A stretch of DNA of 7,698 nt from the NCBI GenBank assembly GCA_031268125.1, contig JAIRXT010000004.1, forward strand, positions 1-7,698. The letters run 5' to 3'. The stretch is from Treponema sp. Lineage in GTDB: Bacteria; Spirochaetota; Spirochaetia; Treponematales; Breznakiellaceae. Of this stretch, positions 1 through 4,797 are shown in pieces. The notes under the pieces were generated by a model. It made no database searches. It was not told where the DNA came from and was given only the letters and a program-made list of their open reading frames with translations. Position 1 is the first letter of the stretch; the number at the start of each line of letters is the position of its first letter. The translations under genes were made by a program, and so were the position numbers.

Positions 1-167
1 CAGCAATTCTCATTTTAACCATTGCAAAACGAAAAGGCGCCGGTAAAATTCTCCTGGGGTCCTGTCAGGGGGAAAAACAGGGGCCCCTTCCCCTCGTTTT
101 TCCCCCTGACACCCCGACCAACTTTTACAGAGCGCCTTTTCATCCTTTCCCAAACTGAGAATTGCTG
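1..167. repeat. Long imperfect palindrome (unit A) of a MITE/REP-like repeat family
   Basis: The ends are perfect 12-bp inverted repeats: CAGCAATTCTCA at 1-12 and TGAGAATTGCTG at 156-167. Further nested pairs lie inside: GAAAAGGCGC (31-40) with GCGCCTTTTC (132-141), GTAAAA (43-48) with TTTTAC (123-128), and TGTCAGGGGGAAAAAC (63-78) with its exact complement at 96-111. The exact centre is GGGGCCCC (80-87). Some stretches between the pairs do not match, so it is a long interrupted stem. No gene is credible here. Size, terminal inverted repeats and lack of coding suggest a non-autonomous mobile palindrome or REP/BIME-like repeat; no target-site duplication can be judged because the window begins at base 1 of the repeat. 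Confidence 0.8.
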
Positions 168-185
168 ATTATCTAAGGGAATTCG

Positions 186-264
186 AGGTAAAAAATGGTC
201 AAATGATGAAAGATAACGCCGGGTAACACCTCCGGAAACAACACCGTTTGACCATTTTTTACCT
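186..264. repeat. Hairpin B: 18-bp perfect inverted repeat
   Basis: AGGTAAAAAATGGTCAAA at 186-203 is the exact reverse complement of 247-264, separated by 43 bases (204-246). It lies between the two larger palindromes but shares no obvious sequence with them. It lacks the GC-rich stem followed by a T-run expected of a classical intrinsic terminator. It could be a binding site for a dimeric protein, a structured RNA, or the end pair of a tiny element. Confidence 0.75.
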
Positions 265-286
265 TGAAAACCCCTTGGCTTAAGGT

Positions 287-443
287 AATTCACGATGGGG
301 ATAATGGCGAAAAGAGCGCCGAAACAAGCAGCGGGGGGTGGCGGTGGAAAGAATCTGGGGTGGGGGCCCCGGATTTTTCCAGCCGACAGGACCCCCGGTG
401 AATTTTTTACGGCTCTTTTCGGATTTGGAATTCGGAATTGCTG
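287..443. repeat. Second palindromic unit (unit C), diverged relative of unit A
   Basis: Reading the reverse strand inward from 443 gives, in order, CAGCAATTC (435-443), GAAAAG (415-420), GGGGTCCTGTC (385-395), GGAAAAA (373-379) and GGGGCCCC (363-370). The left arm of unit A shows the same order of blocks at 1-9, 31-36, 56-66, 71-77 and 80-87. Within the unit, CGAAAAGAGC (308-317) pairs with 412-421. The centre at 366/367 puts the expected left end near 290, where AATTC occurs at 287-291; the left end is therefore approximate. The left arm is more degraded than the right. No credible CDS lies inside. Confidence 0.65.
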
Positions 444-516
444 GGACCGCTTACCCCCTAATCGAGGGCCGCCCCACTTTTTTCAGAAAAATTCCCTAAA
501 ACCCAAGCGCCACGCA

Positions 517-547
517 GGACCGGCCCTATTATATACCGGAGGTCCAG
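517..547 (+). repeat. Short repeat, copy 1, just 5' of the nuclease gene
   Basis: Begins GGACCGGCCC, continues with an ATTA-containing AT-rich loop, and ends TACCGGAGGTCCAG. With small indels it matches 1346-1371, where the shared blocks GGACC, CCCT, ATTA, TACCGG and TCCAG occur in the same order and orientation. Both copies are themselves palindromic (GGACC opposite GGTCC). It overlaps the ribosome binding site. Confidence 0.45.
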
Positions 548-548
548 C
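517..548 (+). promoter_or_regulatory. Ribosome binding site inside a possible hairpin, upstream of the nuclease gene
   Basis: A strong Shine-Dalgarno sequence, GGAGGT (538-543), lies 5 bases before ATG 549 and fixes that start. The same bases lie in the 3' arm of a possible stem. GGACCGG (517-523) can pair with CCGG (536-539) and TCC (543-545), with a 3-base bulge and an AT-rich 12-base loop (524-535). Folding would hide the Shine-Dalgarno. TATTATATA (527-535) resembles a -10 box but has no matching -35 and would leave almost no leader, so I do not call it a promoter. The rest of 444-516 shows nothing I can name beyond a short TTTTT-cag-AAAAA inverted repeat near 480-490. Confidence 0.5.
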
Positions 549-1394
549 ATGGCATCATCCCCTTCCCCTATCCCTTGGCATCCCGCCTTCGTCCAGGCTA
601 TGCAGCTCGAACTCGAACCCTTCCTCCCCTCCCTCCAGTTCCTCAGCGAAGTCCAGCTCAGTTCCGAACCCCTCCGTATCGACCTGCTCATCATCAAAAA
701 ACCTTCCTCCCTCCCCATCACCAAAAACATCGCCCGCCTGTTCAAGGGGGTCAACATCATCGAATACAAAAGTCCGGCGGACTCTATTTCCCTCCACAGC
801 TTCTACAAAACCCTTGGTTATACTTTCCTCTACGCCGCACTCCACAAGGTCGACCTTAACGACATGACCCTGAGCATCATCGGGAATCGTCATCCCCGAA
901 AGTTATTCAGACAACTCCAAAAAGGGGGTGATGGTATGGTGGTGGAACGGGAACGGGGCATCTACAAGGTACAAGGGTATCCCCTGCCGGTGCAGGTGAT
1001 TGAGGGCAGGCGGCTAACCGAAAATCTGTGGCTGAGGGGGCTGGAGGGAGGATTGAATGTGGAAGTTTTAGGGGCAATACTGGAGGAAAGTAAAAAGAGG
1101 GACCGGGACAGGCTGGGGGCCTATTTACATGCGGTGCTGGAGGCCAACCCAAAGACCGTGAAGGAGGTAACAGGGATGGGGAAGAAGAAACTGACGCTTA
1201 CCGATGTATTGGTAGAATCCGGGCTTACCGCCGAATGGGAAAAACGAGGTGAAGCCATAGGTAAAGCCCAGGGTGGAAAAGCTGCCTGGGAAATGGCTAT
1301 CAGCCTTTTGAAGCAGGGCTACACGGTGGAACAGCTTGAAAAAATGGACCCCCTTATTAGTACCGGTCCAGGCGGTAGCCGCCCTTCAAAGTAA
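549..1394 (+). CDS. Putative PD-(D/E)XK nuclease, Rpn/transposase-like family, Treponema type
   Basis: A 281-residue cytoplasmic protein. The N-terminal third carries the PD-(D/E)XK core: Asp45 in RIDLLIIK, then Glu72 and Lys74 in IIEYKSP, with Glu34 as a possible fourth acidic residue. This arrangement is typical of restriction-like nucleases and of Rpn-type recombination-promoting nucleases. The C-terminal half (about 120-281) is charged and helical and resembles the tails of such proteins (KRGEAIGKAQ, then LLKQGYTVEQLEKMDPL). No membrane segment or signal peptide is visible. The start is fixed by GGAGGT at 538-543. The last residues (about STGPGGSRPSK) are read from DNA that on the other strand encodes the end of the beta-barrel gene; the two overlap by 38 bp, tail to tail. 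The first ~350 bases are C-rich and the remainder G-rich on the coding strand. Nuclease activity is inferred from the motif; mobility is a family association, not seen here. Confidence 0.75.
   Translation: MASSPSPIPWHPAFVQAMQLELEPFLPSLQFLSEVQLSSEPLRIDLLIIKKPSSLPITKNIARLFKGVNIIEYKSPADSISLHSFYKTLGYTFLYAALHKVDLNDMTLSIIGNRHPRKLFRQLQKGGDGMVVERERGIYKVQGYPLPVQVIEGRRLTENLWLRGLEGGLNVEVLGAILEESKKRDRDRLGAYLHAVLEANPKTVKEVTGMGKKKLTLTDVLVESGLTAEWEKRGEAIGKAQGGKAAWEMAISLLKQGYTVEQLEKMDPLISTGPGGSRPSK
1346..1371 (+). repeat. Short repeat, copy 2, at the 3' end of the nuclease gene
   Basis: The diverged partner of 517-547, read in the same direction. TGGACC (1345-1350) and GGTCCA (1365-1370) form a perfect 6-bp stem around a 14-base loop. 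The loop holds the stop codon of the minus-strand beta-barrel gene (1357-1359). It lies within the last codons of the nuclease gene. It may mark the boundary of the inserted nuclease cassette, or it may be a chance similarity between two short GC palindromes. Confidence 0.4.
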
Positions 1395-2676
1395 TCAACA
1401 AAGCCAGGGCAAAGGGCCGGCCCTTGGTGTCGGCATTGTCCGCCTTGTAATAGCGGCCCTCCCGGCCGCCCAGGGCAATGGGAACACCCAGGGAAACATC
1501 AATATGAGACAGGGGCGCAAAGGACAAGCCCGGCATGATATAGGCGGTGCTGGTATCCAGGGCAAACCGGCCCGCCAGGGCAAACCGGAGATTCCATATC
1601 CAGCGGGGACGGTAAACCAGGTTCCACGCCAGGTTAAAACCGGGGATAAATGGGGAGGAACTGCCGTCTTCAAGCTCGGTCTTGGGCTTAAAGTAGTAAG
1701 CATCGTCCTCGCCGTTCCAAAAGACTTCGGCATTTACCGAAAAAAGATCATTCAAAAAACTGCGGGCAAAACCCAGATTCGCCGAAACCCCAAAATCGTC
1801 CCAGGTCCCGTGGCGGACAACCTCCACCGTCTCAAAATACAGCTCCGTATTCTTTACCGTTGTTTTTACCGACAGGGAAAAGCGCAGGGGCATATCCCGG
1901 TGGTAAAAAAACCCGGCGTCCATATCCGCCCAGGTAAAGGCCAGGTTGTACTTTGCCCCATAGCCCAGTTCACGGAAGGCCGGGGTCGTACCCGCCATAA
2001 AGCCCGGGCGGGTAAGGGCAATCATCTGCAGCCCGCCGATGCCGATGGGAATATCCGCCTTAAGGATGAAGGGATCACCGCCGGAATTCCCCTGGGGGAG
2101 GCGGGACAGAAGGTTGGCCGCCGCAAAGTTCGGGGAAATTCCCCAGTTATGGGTAAATTTCCCCGCCCGGAAATACACCCGGTTCAAAAGCGTATAGTCG
2201 ATATAAAAAACGGAAAGCCCCAGCGAAGAGCCGGGAACGGAAAAATTAAGGGAACTCTGTGCCCGGAAGTTTTCGGAGATCCTCACATCCAGGCCAAGGT
2301 AGCCGTTTAAATTCAGCCCCAAAACGTGGCTGTATTGAGGGTCGTAACCGGCAAACCAAGGGGCCTCGCTCCAGCCCGGGGAATAACCGGCGTTGACGCT
2401 GTAGGAAAGGTCCAGGGAAAAACCGGAACGGCGCAGCAGGCCGGTAAGGAGACTCCCGGCAGCCTCTCCACCGGCGGCTGGAACTTCCCCCGGCAGATCC
2501 CCGCCGCCGGACGGCGCTCCGCCCTGCGCATCTTCCGGTTCGTCAAACAGGGTATCAAAGTCCCAGTCCAGAGCCTCCTCCGGGACAACGGGCAGGGTCC
2601 AAAAGACAAAAAAAACCAGGAGTAAAAAGCCCCGGAACAGGCGGCCCGCGGGGGGAAAAACCGGGAGCGGTTTCAC
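1357..2676 (-). CDS. Outer-membrane beta-barrel protein, last gene of the ABC-transporter operon
   Basis: A 439-residue exported protein. Residues 1-35 look like a signal peptide: Arg12 and Arg15, then a hydrophobic stretch at 17-31; the cleavage site is unclear. An acidic, Gly/Pro-rich linker follows (about 36-75, with WDFDTLFDEPED). Residues 85-439 alternate short amphipathic strands with aromatic girdles and Gly/Asn turns, ending in an aromatic residue (Tyr439), as in outer-membrane barrels. The motif RAGKFTHNWGIS (170-181) recalls the G-K/R-x-x-x-x-W-G signature of porin-like barrels. The GTG start overlaps the preceding stop by 4 bases (GTGA), implying translational coupling. A GGAG lies 11 bases upstream, rather far. 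The end is TAATAA. No terminator follows, because the nuclease gene overlaps convergently. It may be the outer-membrane endpoint of the pathway; the substrate is unknown. Confidence 0.75.
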   Translation of the reverse strand: MKPLPVFPPAGRLFRGFLLLVFFVFWTLPVVPEEALDWDFDTLFDEPEDAQGGAPSGGGDLPGEVPAAGGEAAGSLLTGLLRRSGFSLDLSYSVNAGYSPGWSEAPWFAGYDPQYSHVLGLNLNGYLGLDVRISENFRAQSSLNFSVPGSSLGLSVFYIDYTLLNRVYFRAGKFTHNWGISPNFAAANLLSRLPQGNSGGDPFILKADIPIGIGGLQMIALTRPGFMAGTTPAFRELGYGAKYNLAFTWADMDAGFFYHRDMPLRFSLSVKTTVKNTELYFETVEVVRHGTWDDFGVSANLGFARSFLNDLFSVNAEVFWNGEDDAYYFKPKTELEDGSSSPFIPGFNLAWNLVYRPRWIWNLRFALAGRFALDTSTAYIMPGLSFAPLSHIDVSLGVPIALGGREGRYYKADNADTKGRPFALALLITLKGGYRLDRY

Positions 2677-3446
2677 CGGTTTACGGACTCCAGGAAGGTC
2701 TTTGAGTAAGTGGAATCGGGGACCTGGGCAAAAGACGGCCGGTTGATCGTGATCTGGGTCCGTTCATGGACAAAATTCCCGTTAATCACCGCGCCCTTTA
2801 AGGTTTCCTCAAAGAGGATCCGCTTGGGAACAAAACGGTTTCCAAGCTGGTGGTACTCGGGAAAAGCGCTGGTCCGCAAAAGCTGGCCGGAAAGACTATA
2901 GTCCTCGGTTTTCCGTACCAGGCCGTCCTCGCTGATCCAAATCTTCATCCGGGGATACGTTACCTCGTTTGTTACCGCTTCCAGGGTAAGGAGCCGGCAC
3001 TTAAAACGGCCCAAGGCTTCATTCTCCCCGTTTACAATCCGGTAGTCCTGGGCCAGGGTAGAGCGGGTAAAGTCCGAATTCCGGGCATTGGTATTCTGAA
3101 AACGCTCGGTATTGGAGGTGGTATTAAAGCGGCGGCTTTCGGGGTCGTAGAACCACAGGGTGCCCCCCTGTTTCAGGTAGGCCTGGCCCCGGCTTATGGC
3201 GGGCTGCATGATCACAATCACATAGGTCTCGATGCTGTCCCGGCGGAACACGCCCGCCACCGTGGTAGACCGGCTTTCGCCCGGCTTGTCCTGGACAATG
3301 GTATACTCGGCGGAAAAATCCGTATCCATATAGCTGGCCAGCGCGTCGGCCCGGCGGAGAATCTCCGGGTCCGTCTGGGCGTAAAGAGCCGGACCCAGCA
3401 GCAGCGCAAACAGGGCCAAGGCCCCGCGTTCCTTCATACACACCAT
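2673..3446 (-). CDS. Periplasmic LolA-like outer-membrane lipoprotein-sorting protein
   Basis: A 257-residue secreted protein. Residues 1-23 form a type I signal peptide (Lys5, Arg7, hydrophobic 9-21, likely cut after ALYA). There is no lipobox, so it should be soluble in the periplasm. The mature part fits the LolA-like lipoprotein-sorting family often encoded beside MacB/Lol-type or MMPL transporters: PAISRGQAYLKQGGTLWFYDP (split here at 82-102), then NSDFTR (123-128) and LAQDYRI (131-137), with the usual strand-rich ending. Such proteins have a curved half-barrel that shields an acyl chain or other lipid. Context suggests it accepts cargo from the two permeases and passes it to the outer membrane or the downstream barrel. 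Its start overlaps the permease stop by one base (TGATG), and it overlaps the barrel gene by four. The molecular cargo cannot be read from the sequence. Confidence 0.85.
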   Translation of the reverse strand: MVCMKERGALALFALLLGPALYAQTDPEILRRADALASYMDTDFSAEYTIVQDKPGESRSTTVAGVFRRDSIETYVIVIMQPAISRGQAYLKQGGTLWFYDPESRRFNTTSNTERFQNTNARNSDFTRSTLAQDYRIVNGENEALGRFKCRLLTLEAVTNEVTYPRMKIWISEDGLVRKTEDYSLSGQLLRTSAFPEYHQLGNRFVPKRILFEETLKGAVINGNFVHERTQITINRPSFAQVPDSTYSKTFLESVNR

Positions 3447-4768
3447 CAGCGGCCTCCGCTCAACATACCCGGCAAGGGCGCCCGGGAAGACCGGTAAACC
3501 GGTATCAGGGCCGCCAGGAAAAGACTGACAAAAACCGCCAGAATGTTTACCGTCATGGTCCGGGGCAGATACAGGGTTCTGAGTTTACCGTCTTCCAGAA
3601 AGATATCAAAACTGGGAAACCACGAAAAGGGAATAAAGGTAACAATCCATTGAAAAATCAGGGCCAGAATCATCCCCGCCCCCAGGGACACCAGGGCCAG
3701 GCCCAGGGTTTCCAGCATCAACACAAAGCGGATATCGGCGCCGTAAAAACCAATGACCCGCATGGTCCCCAGCTCCCGCCGCCGCTCGTGCAGGATAAGG
3801 CGGTAAGTAACCAGGGCGCTTACCATCATGATAATAAGCATCATGATATACAGAAAATAAGTAACAATATTCATGGCCACCAATAGCTCCGCCACCTCCG
3901 ACAGGTAGACCGGAATGGTAAGCAAAAATATTTTTATCCCCTCAAAGGGAACCCCCCTGGCCCGCTCCAGCTCGTCCCGGTCATACACCAGGGGGCCGGT
4001 CTGTATCCGCGTTTCCAAATCCCCCTGGAGCAGGCGCCGGGTTTTTTCCGCATCCGCCCGGTTATCAATAAAAATTCCCACCATCGAACAGTCCTCATCG
4101 CCAAAAAGCAGCAGACGGTTCAGGGTAACGCGGTCTATGTAGGCCTTGTAGTAACCAAAAATCGTGGAATCCTCCACGATGCCGTCAACAATAAAAAAGG
4201 CGGTGTTTTTCTGCCCCCGGCGGGTATCAATCTCCAAAACCAGACTGTCCCCCAGCCGGGCATTCAACTGGGCGGCCACCGGGGCGGAAAGGTAGATCCC
4301 CTGCCGCCCTGCGACGTTCTCCGTTATGCGTTCCCGGTACTTCAGGCTGTCAAAATAACCGGCTTCGTTATCCCAGTCAACACCGACAACATATTTAAGC
4401 CTCAGGGCGCTGCCGTTGTAGTACAGCATCCCTTCATTCCCAAAGATGGTCCGCTCGACCGTATGAGCGTCTGTTAGGCGGGCATCTTTAAGCTTGGCCG
4501 CTTCCAGGGTCCGGTACAGTTCTGCCTTTGCCTCCGCACTAAAGCGGCTGTTCCGGGAATAACTGCTGTCCTGGCCAACGGCCACAATATCACCGGCATA
4601 ATGATCCTGGGCGGATTTATACACGTTGGCGTCCATGCTGTCTTTGACGGCGCTCAACAGCGTAACAATACTAAAACCCAGGCTCAAGGCGAGGAACAGA
4701 AAAAAATACCGGCGGCGGTAACGGATCAGGTATTTTGCGGAAAGAACAATAAGGGTTGAAAACTTCAT
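3446..4768 (-). CDS. ABC transporter permease, FtsX/MacB (LolC/LolE-like), second permease
   Basis: A 440-residue inner-membrane protein with the LolC/E or MacB topology. A basic N-terminus (KYLIRYRRR) leads into transmembrane helix 1 at about 21-40. A large periplasmic domain covers about 43-280. The FtsX domain follows, with helices near 297-325, 347-374 and 405-425. The cytoplasmic coupling segment HERRRELGTMRVIGF (327-341) contains the E-L-G-T-x-R-x-I-G motif that contacts the ATPase in this family. The end (IPVYRSSRAPL) matches the usual basic C-terminus. It would pair with the upstream permease to form a heterodimer powered by the upstream ATPase. It starts 18 bases after the previous stop, with no clear Shine-Dalgarno, so expression may depend on coupling. 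These permeases do not move substrate through a channel; they extract it or act mechanically on periplasmic partners. Confidence 0.88.
   Translation of the reverse strand: MKFSTLIVLSAKYLIRYRRRYFFLFLALSLGFSIVTLLSAVKDSMDANVYKSAQDHYAGDIVAVGQDSSYSRNSRFSAEAKAELYRTLEAAKLKDARLTDAHTVERTIFGNEGMLYYNGSALRLKYVVGVDWDNEAGYFDSLKYRERITENVAGRQGIYLSAPVAAQLNARLGDSLVLEIDTRRGQKNTAFFIVDGIVEDSTIFGYYKAYIDRVTLNRLLLFGDEDCSMVGIFIDNRADAEKTRRLLQGDLETRIQTGPLVYDRDELERARGVPFEGIKIFLLTIPVYLSEVAELLVAMNIVTYFLYIMMLIIMMVSALVTYRLILHERRRELGTMRVIGFYGADIRFVLMLETLGLALVSLGAGMILALIFQWIVTFIPFSWFPSFDIFLEDGKLRTLYLPRTMTVNILAVFVSLFLAALIPVYRSSRAPLPGMLSGGR
3453..3457 (-). promoter_or_regulatory. Shine-Dalgarno site deciding the start of the LolA-like gene
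   Basis: GGAGG on the minus strand, within the final codons of the permease gene, sits 6 bases before ATG 3446-3444. A second in-frame ATG at 3437-3435 (MKERG) has no comparable site at the right distance, so the upstream ATG is preferred. Confidence 0.6.
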
Positions 4769-4770
4769 AG

Positions 4771-4797
4771 CGTTTAAACGGGCAGGCTAACCCTGCC
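4771..4797 (-). other. Small intercistronic hairpin and 10-bp palindrome between the two permease genes
   Basis: GGCAGG (4781-4786) pairs perfectly with CCTGCC (4792-4797) around a 5-base loop containing most of the first permease's stop codon. CGTTTAAACG (4771-4780) is a perfect palindrome directly downstream in the transcript. There is no T-run, so it is not an intrinsic terminator. It may affect re-initiation or mRNA stability, or be fortuitous. Confidence 0.35.

Noticed and set aside
15..293. Minus-strand open frame of 92 residues across the palindromes
   Set aside because: It runs through unit A and hairpin B, has low-complexity basic composition and no recognisable domain; an open frame by chance in palindromic DNA.
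1..443. CRISPR array or tRNA/rRNA in the gene-free left part
   Set aside because: There are no regularly spaced identical direct repeats and no cloverleaf or rRNA-like sequence; the structure is inverted, not tandem.
527..535. TATTATATA as a -10 promoter element for the nuclease gene
   Set aside because: No -35 at the right distance, and a start of transcription there would leave almost no leader before the Shine-Dalgarno.
295..867. Plus-strand open frame of 190 residues overlapping the nuclease start
   Set aside because: It is Ser/Pro-rich because it reads the C-rich nuclease gene in the wrong frame, and its 5' part is palindromic repeat.
555..893. Acidic minus-strand open frame opposite the nuclease gene
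   Set aside because: A shadow of the C-rich coding strand; the plus frame has the catalytic motif and the ribosome binding site.
1336..2310. Plus-strand open frame of 324 residues opposite the beta-barrel gene
   Set aside because: Long only because the GC-rich antisense strand has few stops; composition is basic Gly/Lys/Arg-rich with no domain, whereas the minus strand has a signal peptide and barrel strands.
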